A stretch of DNA of 64,000 nucleotides from Candidatus Bathyarchaeota archaeon. Lineage in GTDB: Archaea; Thermoproteota; Bathyarchaeia; Bathyarchaeales; Bathycorpusculaceae. The stretch spans positions 1 to 64,000 of the forward strand of contig JAOZHS010000001.1 of assembly GCA_026014745.1 (NCBI GenBank). The letters run 5' to 3'. A program made the translations under genes and the position numbers. The notes under the pieces are model-generated. The model ran no database searches, had not been told where the DNA came from, and was given only the letters and a program-made list of their open reading frames with translations. Shown piece after piece: positions 16,145 through 23,335 of this stretch. Numbering within the stretch: the stretch's first letter is position 1; each line of letters starts with the position of its first letter.

Positions 16145-17332
16145 TTAGAAGAAGGGTTCATTATCATATAGGCACTTAATAAGGGTTGGATACACGTCTA
16201 GGATTGCTTCGTGGAAACTGGTTTTTTCTGCGCGACGCAGGATATTGGCGCGTATTGTGTCGGAGAGGCTGCCTGATTCGATTCGGCGCGCAATCAGGGG
16301 AAGATAGGGTTTTTCGTCGGGTGTGGCGTGTTGTTGAGCGATTTTTAGGTAGTATTGGCAGACTTGCCGCGCGATTTTTCCATGCGGATTAGCAACTGAG
16401 GCGGATAAGCCATGTTTGATTATGGCGTTGAAGTCGCTGACCAAAACATTATGGGGTAATAGTTCTGTCTCGCATTCAAGCAGCCCCCTTAGGGCGGCTC
16501 GCACAAAACAAGCCAACGCAACATCAGATTTTATGCATTCCTGCTCATCCATCACTCGGACCTCCAGCGCGGAACGGTCGAAACGGAAAATCACGCCCCG
16601 GGAGTTTACCCATTCCCGATTCAGCAGAATCTTATCCGCACCCTTCGCTGCCAAATCTCTGCTGTATCCACCAATGATGTCATGCTTGTACTGGCTTAAA
16701 GAGGACGCATATTCGGGGATAACGTCACCTGTTATGGAGGGGACTTGTTTTTGGCTAAGTTTGTAGAATTGAAGGCGATTATCAATATCGCCGCCGGGTT
16801 TCCCCTCATACATGGGCGAAGAAGCAGCGATGGCGGGGAGATAAACGCAGAGGTTGGTGAGCAGGTTGTGGGTTTTTATGGCGTCGGTTTCGGTTTGGAA
16901 GGGCAAATTGAGGTGGAAGCTTTGGATGTTTAGCCAGCCGTGCTGGTTGAGGTTGAAGATTTTTCCATACGCATCGTAGATTTGGCGGTGGTAGTGAGGC
17001 CAGATGGCTGTCTCGTGAAGTCTAAGCAAGGGATGCATACCGGTACCCAGCAATTTAGCCCCATGCTTCTCCACAATGCCGGCTAGTGTTGTGACGGCGG
17101 CTTGCATGGTTTGCTCGAAATCAACTGGCGACTTGAACGGCTCGTTAGCTTTGATTTCCATAACGTGCAACTGAAGCTCTTTGCCGAACGTGAATTGTGG
17201 GCATTCTATGAAGTTGATTATTCGTCCGCCGTAGGCTTTGATGATTTTGTCTGCGATAGGCAGAGGTTTTAGGTCTGCGCCTACCAGAGAGTATTCGTGT
17301 TCGGGTCCTATGACTTCGAGCGGTTTATACGT
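16145..17332 (-). CDS. Glutamate-cysteine ligase-like (GCS2) carboxylate-amine ligase
   Basis: GCS2/YbdK-type ligase of the glutamine-synthetase fold, which makes a gamma-glutamyl or similar amide bond with ATP. The first ATG in frame (17161) would remove the family's N-terminal motif. Upstream codons read without a break as L-E-V-I-G-P-E-H-E-Y-S-L-V, P-L-P-I-A-D-K-I-I-K-A and G-K-E-L-Q-L-H-V, which are core family segments with the metal-binding Glu/His. The frame closes at a TAA near 17356 with no ATG, GTG or TTG between. A GAGG site 7 nt before an ACG at 17332 suggests that start (395 aa). Later motifs include M-H-P-L-L-R-L-H and S-F-H-L-N-L-P-F. The gene follows the antiporter and is divergent from the ATP-grasp pair. 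Confidence 0.8.
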   Translation of the reverse strand, partial: TYKPLEVIGPEHEYSLVGADLKPLPIADKIIKAYGGRIINFIECPQFTFGKELQLHVMEIKANEPFKSPVDFEQTMQAAVTTLAGIVEKHGAKLLGTGMHPLLRLHETAIWPHYHRQIYDAYGKIFNLNQHGWLNIQSFHLNLPFQTETDAIKTHNLLTNLCVYLPAIAASSPMYEGKPGGDIDNRLQFYKLSQKQVPSITGDVIPEYASSLSQYKHDIIGGYSRDLAAKGADKILLNREWVNSRGVIFRFDRSALEVRVMDEQECIKSDVALACFVRAALRGLLECETELLPHNVLVSDFNAIIKHGLSASVANPHGKIARQVCQYYLKIAQQHATPDEKPYLPLIARRIESGSLSDTIRANILRRAEKTSFHEAILDVYPTLIKCLYDNEPFF

Positions 17333-17382
17333 AAGATTTCCTCGTTTTGGGTTTTCTCTTATGCGTTATGTTGGAGTCTGGT

Positions 17383-18591
17383 TTAAAGCTGACTATGATT
17401 ATCGTCCCAATCTGGCCAAACAGATTTCGTTTTGGGTTCACTTCTAAACGAGAATTTGATAAGATAGGGAGTTAAGAAAGCGGTAATCATGGTGGCGACC
17501 CCGATTATGGGCAGCAGAAAGTCACTTATCACGCCTAAGTCCTGACCTGCCTTTACGATTATGAAGGCGAATTCGCCGATTTGAGCCATCCCTAACCCGA
17601 CGCGCATGGATGTTTTTTTGTCGTAGCCAAACATGCGGGTTCCAAAGCCGCAACTTACGAGTTTTGTCAACACCACCGCGATGGTTATGACGATTGCTGG
17701 AAACCAATAGGAGGTGATTAGGGTAATATCCATCAAAGCGCCCATGGAGACGAAGAAAATGGCTCCAAACACGATTTTGAAAGGCCCAATTTCGCGGTTA
17801 ATTTCTTCGCGTACTCTTGAGCGGGCAAATACTACGCCGATTATGAAGGCGCCGATGGCTGCTGAGAAGCCGATTTGGGTCGCTAGGATTGCAAAGGCAA
17901 AGCAGATGCCTAACATAAAGATGTAGAGTAATTCTTGGTTTTGCACTTTGGCTATGCGGTTGGTGACTTTGGGTAAGAAAAGGCTGCCGATAACTAAGGT
18001 TCCTCCTATGAAAATCACCAGTTTCGCCACTAACCACATAGTGTCGGTTACGGAGATGACGTTGGCTACTGCAAAGTTTTGAAGCATCGCTAAAATAATC
18101 ACCACGACAACGTCTTCGACAACTAGGATGCCTAGCATGATGGTGGATGAGATTTCTTTCATGTGTCCTGAGTCGCTTAGAACTTTGGCGATGATGGTGG
18201 TGCTGCTGCTGGCGAGAGCGGCGCCCAAAAACAATGTGTCATACATGCCCCAATGCAAAGAGGCGCCAACGGCGTAGCTTATCAGAAGCATAGCGGTTAT
18301 TTCTATGGCAGAGACCCCGATTACTACGCGCCCGATGGAGCGGAGTTTCTGTATGGGAAATTCTAAGCCAACAGTGAAAAGTAGCAAAATTACGCCAATT
18401 TCAGCAAACACGTTTAGGAAGTCGATGTTGTTGACGAAGCTAAATGGCGGCGAGTAAGGCCCAATGATTATGCCTGCGATTAGGTAACCGATGACGAGGG
18501 GTTGTTTTAGCTTGTAGAATATGAATGCAACCACTGAAGCGATAACCATTAGGACAGCAAGGTCAGTGATGATTTGAAGCTCAAAGCTCAT
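17383..18591 (-). CDS. Kef-type cation:proton antiporter (CPA2), membrane domain only
   Basis: A 402-residue integral membrane protein with 12-13 hydrophobic segments, of the Na+/H+ or K+/H+ antiporter (KefB/KefC-like) family. Family signs: Q-P-L-V-I-G-Y-L-I-A-G-I-I-I-G-P (residues 30-45), F-T-V-G-L-E-F (about 75), A-L-A-S-S-S-T-T-I-I-A-K-V-L-S-D (about 122-137), G-I-L-V-V-E-D-V-V-V-V (ion-binding E-D), and M-A-Q-I-G-E-F-A-F-I (about 335). It ends soon after the last helix, so the RCK/TrkA-N domain of full Kef proteins (about 600 aa) is absent. The GCS2-like gene starts about 50 bp downstream; Kef channels in bacteria respond to glutathione, which makes the pairing notable. Confidence 0.92.
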   Translation of the reverse strand: MSFELQIITDLAVLMVIASVVAFIFYKLKQPLVIGYLIAGIIIGPYSPPFSFVNNIDFLNVFAEIGVILLLFTVGLEFPIQKLRSIGRVVIGVSAIEITAMLLISYAVGASLHWGMYDTLFLGAALASSSTTIIAKVLSDSGHMKEISSTIMLGILVVEDVVVVIILAMLQNFAVANVISVTDTMWLVAKLVIFIGGTLVIGSLFLPKVTNRIAKVQNQELLYIFMLGICFAFAILATQIGFSAAIGAFIIGVVFARSRVREEINREIGPFKIVFGAIFFVSMGALMDITLITSYWFPAIVITIAVVLTKLVSCGFGTRMFGYDKKTSMRVGLGMAQIGEFAFIIVKAGQDLGVISDFLLPIIGVATMITAFLTPYLIKFSFRSEPKTKSVWPDWDDNHSQL

Positions 18592-18650
18592 GCACAGAGT
18601 ACTATGTCACTGAAGATTATAAGGTTAGCAAGCGAATGTAAGGTAGGTCA

Positions 18651-18681
18651 CCAGCAGAGAAAGCTTTGCTGGCGTTTTTTT
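18651..18681 (+). terminator. Terminator-like hairpin with no upstream gene
   Basis: CCAGCA (18651-18656) pairs with TGCTGG (18667-18672) and is followed after CG by seven T (18675-18681). On the plus strand this looks like a terminator, yet no plus-strand gene ends here; the antiporter starts at 18591 on the other strand. It may end a short RNA from about 18600, or protect the next promoter from read-through. Confidence 0.4.
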
Positions 18682-18713
18682 GGGAAAAGGACCGATTTTA
18701 CGAGACTTTTTTT

Positions 18714-18762
18714 GTGAATATCAACTTGCAATGCGGTTGTATTCACAGTTAATTTTAAATAC
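18714..18762 (+). promoter_or_regulatory. Promoter of the RLAN/ATP-grasp pair with inverted repeat
   Basis: GTGAATATCAAC (18714-18725) and GTTGTATTCAC (18736-18746) form an 11-of-12 inverted repeat with a 10-nt spacer. It sits just upstream of a TATA box, TTTTAAATAC (18753-18762), which is about 47 bp before the GTG start at 18805. The position fits an operator. No binding protein is known. Confidence 0.5.
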
Positions 18763-18804
18763 AACTCACGAATAAGCCAAATCAAGTAAACTGGTGTACC
18801 ATGA

Positions 18805-19503
18805 GTGTTGGTCGTCTCAAATGTCGGCCTATCAGATGATTTACATGCGCTAAAACCTTCAGCGTTTCTTGAATCATCAATCAAAGACACTACCATCAAC
18901 ATTAGCACAAATTATCGTTACCTCAAATCAGGCTACTACGTGTCGCTACATGCAGAAGTCTTAGGCAGCACCGTTATCCCATCATGCGAAAACATCATCG
19001 ACTCCAGCCGCACCCCAATTCTACTGTTACGTGCAGCACGCGCCAACATCCCAACCTTGCCGTTTCTCGTTACCGATTCAGTCAAAAAAATCATCGACGA
19101 AATTCATCTGCCCGTGGTGGTTTTTGCAGTTAACCCCTTCATCTACGAAGGCTACGAAACCGCCCAAAACAAAAGCGCACTATATCGTGCAATGAAGAGC
19201 TTAGGCATGAACTACAAATTCACCGTATGCGCTCAACCCCTAGTAGGTCGAATGTTGACGGTTAAAACTGTTTTTGGGAAATGCCAAACCGTCGACGAAC
19301 AAATTCAGGGTATCGCCGAACAAGTTTTCCAACTCTTTAGGGTGCCACTTTGCAAACTGCACATCCAAAAAACACAGGACCAAGCGTTTCTCTGTGGATT
19401 AGAGCCCATCAAAGAATCTGAGTTGGCAAAGAATGACTTAGAGGTAATCTCCAAGGAGATTACGAGGCTGATTTCTCAGCAGGATGAACACCTCAGTGTC
19501 TAA
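18805..19503 (+). CDS. RLAN-domain protein (RimK-like ATP-grasp N-terminal domain)
   Basis: A 232-aa protein matching the RLAN domain normally found fused in front of RimK-like ATP-grasp ligases. Typical are the start L-V-V-S-N-V-G-L-S-D-D-L (residues 2-13), I-S-T-N-Y-R-Y-L-K-S-G-Y-Y-V-S-L-H-A-E (about 32-50) and F-A-V-N-P-F-I-Y-E-G-Y (about 106-116). Here it is a separate gene that overlaps the ATP-grasp gene by 20 bp, so the two are translated together and probably form a complex. GTG at 18805 is the start: a stop codon directly precedes it in frame. The function of the domain is unknown; it may recognise the substrate. Confidence 0.82.
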   Translation: MLVVSNVGLSDDLHALKPSAFLESSIKDTTINISTNYRYLKSGYYVSLHAEVLGSTVIPSCENIIDSSRTPILLLRAARANIPTLPFLVTDSVKKIIDEIHLPVVVFAVNPFIYEGYETAQNKSALYRAMKSLGMNYKFTVCAQPLVGRMLTVKTVFGKCQTVDEQIQGIAEQVFQLFRVPLCKLHIQKTQDQAFLCGLEPIKESELAKNDLEVISKEITRLISQQDEHLSV

Positions 19504-20374
19504 AATCGCATGCTTTGTCGAAAAATACAATTTCACTGACCCCAGAGAACAAGCTGCACTTCAAAACTTCAAAAATGCAGCTGAACAAGCAGGGTCACAA
19601 TTCAATTTCCTCTTCCGAGAAGACATCCAAACAATACCCAACTATGACGCCGTCTTCATACGCGCCACCACTGACCCCCTCTTCACCGCCTACATCGTCT
19701 CCAAAACCGCCTATGAACTCGGCTTAAAAGTCATCGACGACCCCCAATCCATCAAAATCTGCGCTAACAAAATCTACCAATACGAACTCTTCGAAAAACA
19801 TGACATCCCCCGCATCCCAACCGTCTTTTTAAGCAAAGACGAGTTACACCACAAAAAAATCAACGAAATCTTTAGCGAACTCGGCAAACCCGTCGTCATC
19901 AAAGCGCCTTACACAAGCTTTAGCCGCTACGTCGAAAAAGCCGCGTGTGAAACTAGCTTTCGAGATGTCGCTAAACGGTTCTTCAAAAAATCCGATGTGC
20001 TTGCCATCCAGAAATTTACGCCTACCGCGTTTGATTGGCGTGTCGGCGTCTTAGGCGACGATGTCCTCTACGTCTGCAAATACATGATTCCTAAGGGTAA
20101 ATGGAAGCATGGTGCTAAACTCCGCGGCAAACCCACCGTCGTGTGGGGGCGCACTGTTAGTTTGGAGAAGAAGGATATGCCGCCGCGTCTGCGGGAAGTG
20201 GCTTTGAAAGCCTGCAGCGTCATCGGCAAAGGCCTCTACGGCGTGGACCTAAAAGAAGTCAACGGAGATTACGTGGTGGTGGAGGTTAACGATAACCCCA
20301 GCATCTACGCGGGCTACGAGGACCAAATGGCCCCCGACATCTACAAACGTATCATCGCCTACCTATCCGATTAG
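19484..20374 (+). CDS. RimK-type ATP-grasp ligase
   Basis: A 296-aa ATP-grasp enzyme of the RimK/glutathione-synthetase type, which joins an amino acid or amine to a carboxylate through an acyl phosphate. Visible: an N-terminal pre-ATP domain (D-A-V-F-I-R-A-T-T-D-P, residues 55-65), K-P-V-V-I-K-A-P-Y-T-S-F-S-R (ATP-binding lysine and flexible loop, about 136-149), V-L-A-I-Q-K-F (adenine contact region), and D-L-K-E-V-N-G-D-Y-V-V-V-E-V-N-D-N-P-S (Mg2+-binding Glu and Asn, about 255-273). It overlaps the RLAN gene. The GCS2-like ligase lies across the divergent antiporter, so the genes may act in one pathway to a gamma-glutamyl compound. The substrate is unknown. Confidence 0.88.
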   Translation: MNTSVSKIACFVEKYNFTDPREQAALQNFKNAAEQAGSQFNFLFREDIQTIPNYDAVFIRATTDPLFTAYIVSKTAYELGLKVIDDPQSIKICANKIYQYELFEKHDIPRIPTVFLSKDELHHKKINEIFSELGKPVVIKAPYTSFSRYVEKAACETSFRDVAKRFFKKSDVLAIQKFTPTAFDWRVGVLGDDVLYVCKYMIPKGKWKHGAKLRGKPTVVWGRTVSLEKKDMPPRLREVALKACSVIGKGLYGVDLKEVNGDYVVVEVNDNPSIYAGYEDQMAPDIYKRIIAYLSD

Positions 20375-20440
20375 CCTGATGCTTTCGACACCCTTTTATT
20401 TCCTTATTTATTTAACCTGTGCATAACGGAGTTTGGACTT

Positions 20441-21418
20441 ATGCCTAAAGCATCACCTAAAGCACATAAAGTGGCAGTGAAAGATTACGAGTTCACAGAA
20501 AACATGACGGTAGATGAGCTTGTTAAACAGATGGAGGCGGCATGGGGTTTCACCGCTGGCAAGCTGGCGACAGGCGTCAACATCATGCAAGCCATGATAG
20601 AGGACAAAAAATGCGTCAAATTCCTCAGCTTCACCGCCGACATCATAGCTACTGGAACCCGAGGCGTAATACGCGAACTGGTCAAACGCAAACTCGTCGA
20701 CGTCATAATCACTACTTGCGGAACCCTAGACCATGACGTTGCCCGCTGCACAAAGGACTACTACAAGGGCAGCTTCATTATGAGCGACAGCAAACTCCAC
20801 AAGGAAGGCGTAAACCGACTTGGCAACGTATTGGTCCCCAACGACAGCTATGGCATAGTTATTGAAAAGAAAATCATCGCGCTCCTCGAAGAACTCTACA
20901 AAGAAGGCAAAAAAGAACTCTCAACAGCAGAGCTTAACCGCGAAATCGGTTTGCGGTGCTGCGACGAAACCAGCATTGCGTATTGGGCAGCCAAAAACGA
21001 CATACCTATCATTGTGCCGGGTCCAACCGATGGCTCCGTAGGTTACCAGCTTTGGTTTTTTAGCCAAGACCACCGTGACTTCCGTATAAATATTCTAAAA
21101 GATGAAGAGTACCTAAACAACCTCGTCTTTGACTCTAAAAAATCGGGTGCACTCATAGTCGGCGGCGGCATCAGCAAACACCACACAATTTGGTGGAACC
21201 AATTCAAAGACGGACTTGACTACGTCATCTACATAACCACCGCAGACGAATGGGACGGAAGCCTCAGCGGCGCCCGACCACGCGAAGCCGTGTCATGGGG
21301 CAAAATCAACGAAAAAGCCAAACGCATCATGATTGAAGGCGACGCCACCATGGTGATGCCCATAATGACAAGCGCCCTAATTGACCGCTTAAACAAGAAG
21401 CAAACTAAGAAAGCTTGA
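20441..21418 (+). CDS. dys: Deoxyhypusine synthase
   Basis: Transfers the aminobutyl group of spermidine, with NAD+, to a lysine of initiation factor aIF5A. The 325-aa chain has the archaeal family segments T-A-D-I-I-A-T-G-T-R-G-V-I-R-E-L (about residues 65-80), V-I-I-T-T-C-G-T-L-D-H-D-V-A-R (about 88-102), and the active-site lysine region G-G-G-I-S-K-H-H-T-I-W-W-N (about 240-252) followed by T-A-D-E-W-D-G-S-L-S-G-A-R and S-W-G-K-I. Nothing is missing. It follows the ATP-grasp gene (66 bp) and precedes a wHTH gene. This copy, with K-H-H, is the likely genuine enzyme; a divergent paralogue lies at 22110-23186. Confidence 0.93.
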   Translation: MPKASPKAHKVAVKDYEFTENMTVDELVKQMEAAWGFTAGKLATGVNIMQAMIEDKKCVKFLSFTADIIATGTRGVIRELVKRKLVDVIITTCGTLDHDVARCTKDYYKGSFIMSDSKLHKEGVNRLGNVLVPNDSYGIVIEKKIIALLEELYKEGKKELSTAELNREIGLRCCDETSIAYWAAKNDIPIIVPGPTDGSVGYQLWFFSQDHRDFRINILKDEEYLNNLVFDSKKSGALIVGGGISKHHTIWWNQFKDGLDYVIYITTADEWDGSLSGARPREAVSWGKINEKAKRIMIEGDATMVMPIMTSALIDRLNKKQTKKA

Positions 21419-21470
21419 AAACAATTCTTGTCAAGTTTTCTTAGTCAAGAAGTGATTTAAGCGCAGAAGC

Positions 21471-21487
21471 CCCTGATGCAATCAGGG
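21471..21487 (+). promoter_or_regulatory. Inverted repeat over the ribosome site of the wHTH gene
   Basis: CCCTGAT (21471-21477) and ATCAGGG (21481-21487) form a perfect inverted repeat with a 3-nt spacer. The right arm includes the AGGGA that serves as the ribosome site for the ATG at 21494. It could be an operator for the regulator itself or an RNA hairpin that hides the ribosome site. Confidence 0.45.
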
Positions 21488-21493
21488 ATTAAA

Positions 21494-22060
21494 ATGGCTA
21501 AATCCAACGGAGAAATCGAAACAGTCATCTTCCAAGCGCTTGCTCACCCAATGCGGCGCACAATAATCACTATTCTGGGAGGCAACACCAAGGGTCTGCT
21601 TTATACAGAGTTAATTACCGAGTTAGGCTTGCCAACTGGGAAAATGAATTATCACATTGAGCAGCTGGAAGGTTTAATCTTGAAAAATGAAGAAAACCGA
21701 TATGTTTTGACGTCTTTGGGCGTAAAGGCGCTCAACCAGCTAAACCAACTCAAAGCAGAGGTTACAAACGAGGACATGAAGTTCCTCAGTATCGCTGAGC
21801 AAAGTCGCAGAGGAAGTCTCGAGCCCATGCTGAAAGGATTTCTGCGGATATGTGTGTTTGGCTCCATCGCGGTCATCGTATTAATGGGTGTTATTGCCTA
21901 CGGAGCTTATTCGGAGGGAGCAGCCCCATTGTTTTTATGGGTAATTCTGCCAATTTTTATGGCTATCGAAGTTGGCGTTGCTATAGTACTTATTCGTGCG
22001 CTCAGAAATATACCTCCATGGCTTCGACGTTTGGAAAAAAAGGTCATAGAAACAAGCTAA
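21494..22060 (+). CDS. ArsR-type winged-helix protein with two membrane segments
   Basis: A 188-aa protein. Residues 1-95 form an ArsR/HTH_20-like winged helix: F-Q-A-L-A-H-P-M-R-R-T-I-I-T-I-L-G, L-L-Y-T-E-L-I-T-E-L-G-L-P-T-G-K-M-N-Y-H, L-E-G-L-I, then a wing with N-R-Y-V-L-T-S-L-G. Residues about 116-170 hold two hydrophobic segments (I-C-V-F-G-S-I-A-V-I-V-L-M-G-V-I-A and L-F-L-W-V-I-L-P-I-F-M-A-I-E-V-G-V-A-I-V). So it is a membrane-anchored DNA-binding protein, a layout common in archaea. ATG 21494 is used because AGGGA precedes it by 5 nt; another ATG six codons upstream is in frame. Its signal and target are unknown. Confidence 0.85.
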   Translation: MAKSNGEIETVIFQALAHPMRRTIITILGGNTKGLLYTELITELGLPTGKMNYHIEQLEGLILKNEENRYVLTSLGVKALNQLNQLKAEVTNEDMKFLSIAEQSRRGSLEPMLKGFLRICVFGSIAVIVLMGVIAYGAYSEGAAPLFLWVILPIFMAIEVGVAIVLIRALRNIPPWLRRLEKKVIETS

Positions 22061-22109
22061 ACTGCCAAAAATCAGCGTTTGCTATGAAAACAAAAAAGAA
22101 AAAAGGCGT

Positions 22110-23186
22110 TTATGCCTTTGGCATGTCTTTGAAGATCCAGCTTAGGTCTGGACCTTTCCGTTTTTCTGGGACGCGTTCGGATAGGGCGTGGCAAATCAGC
22201 GGCAATGCGATGGTGGCGTCACAGTAGCAGACGGCGCGGGTGCCTTCTTTGCTGTTGATTTTACCCCAGCTAATCGCCTCTTCAAGTGTACAACCCGATA
22301 ATCCGCCCCATTGTGGAGAATCAGTGGTGATTTGGATGGCGTATTTGTGGGGGTAATAATATTCCTGAAGCCCTTTGCGTAGACCGCCGTTTCGTCCTTT
22401 GACGCCTTCATCTTTAGTCATAGGCGACACGGATATGGCGATAAGCTGAGTGAGGTCTTTGGGGACGCCGCCGCCGATGTAGATGACGCCGACTTCTTTG
22501 GTTTTGGTTCCGATCTGGATGAATTGGTCAAATTCTTTCACAGAGTCAATGTGGACGTTGTGGCCTTGGTTTTTGGCGAGCAGGAAGGTTTCGCCGTAGG
22601 CGCTGTCAACCATAGCGGGGCTAAAGATGGGTACGCCGTGGGCTGCTGCGGTTGCGGTTATGGCGGGGATTTTCTTTTTGCCCAAATACTTGCCGAGTCC
22701 GTGGAGGAATTCGGCGCTGGTGTATTGGTAGTCTTGGTTGCAGGTCATAACGAAGTCAGTGACGACTTCTTCCATCTTGCGGTAGTCGGTTTCTTTGCCG
22801 TAAACGTCATAGTAGCGGTTAACGTCGTCGTGGAGGAGTTGCTCGTCGTTAACCATGTGGCTGCCTTGATAGTAGCCAAAACCCATAGCGTCCACGATGT
22901 CCTCAGACACGTTGGCGCCTGTTGAGACTAAGACGTCGATGAAGCGGTTCTCAATAAGCCAGTTAATTATGGTCCATTGCCCCGCAGTAGACATGGAGCC
23001 AGCGAAGCCCATAGCGATGACTATGTCTTTTTCTTTAATCATGTTTTCCCAGACGTCGACAGCTTCGCCTAGTTTGCGGCCTTGATAGGCGGTTTTACCC
23101 ATTTCTTTTAGTAATTGTGAGATAGGTTTCTGTTTGGTGACTTTGATTGGTTCGAGTTTCTTTTGGAAGTATGAATCGTTACTCAT
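22110..23186 (-). CDS. Deoxyhypusine synthase-like protein
   Basis: A 358-aa paralogue of deoxyhypusine synthase, more like the bacterial and archaeal deoxyhypusine-synthase-like group, some of which make homospermidine or related polyamines. It keeps M-G-F-A-G-S-M-S-T-A-G-Q-W (about residues 54-66), V-L-V-S-T-G-A-N-V-S-E-D-I (about 82-94), and G-G-G-V-P-K-D-L-T-Q (lysine in the active-site place, but D-L-T instead of H-H). S-G-C-T-L-E-E-A-I-S-W-G-K-I closes the core. ATG 23186 (M-S-N-D-S-Y-F) is chosen; GAGGTG lies 10 nt upstream, while upstream in-frame starts add a non-conserved leader. It converges with the wHTH gene. The real substrate is unknown. Confidence 0.85.
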   Translation of the reverse strand: MSNDSYFQKKLEPIKVTKQKPISQLLKEMGKTAYQGRKLGEAVDVWENMIKEKDIVIAMGFAGSMSTAGQWTIINWLIENRFIDVLVSTGANVSEDIVDAMGFGYYQGSHMVNDEQLLHDDVNRYYDVYGKETDYRKMEEVVTDFVMTCNQDYQYTSAEFLHGLGKYLGKKKIPAITATAAAHGVPIFSPAMVDSAYGETFLLAKNQGHNVHIDSVKEFDQFIQIGTKTKEVGVIYIGGGVPKDLTQLIAISVSPMTKDEGVKGRNGGLRKGLQEYYYPHKYAIQITTDSPQWGGLSGCTLEEAISWGKINSKEGTRAVCYCDATIALPLICHALSERVPEKRKGPDLSWIFKDMPKA

Positions 23187-23335
23187 TATTATTATGCACC
23201 TCGTTTTACTGTTAGGGGTCTTATATTTGAAATTTGTCATTGTGAAAAGATGCAACTAATTATTTCTAGCCCAAGAAAAACAAACAAGTAAACTTTATAC
23301 CTAATCCCATCTGAATAGAAAAAGGAGTTTAGGGT

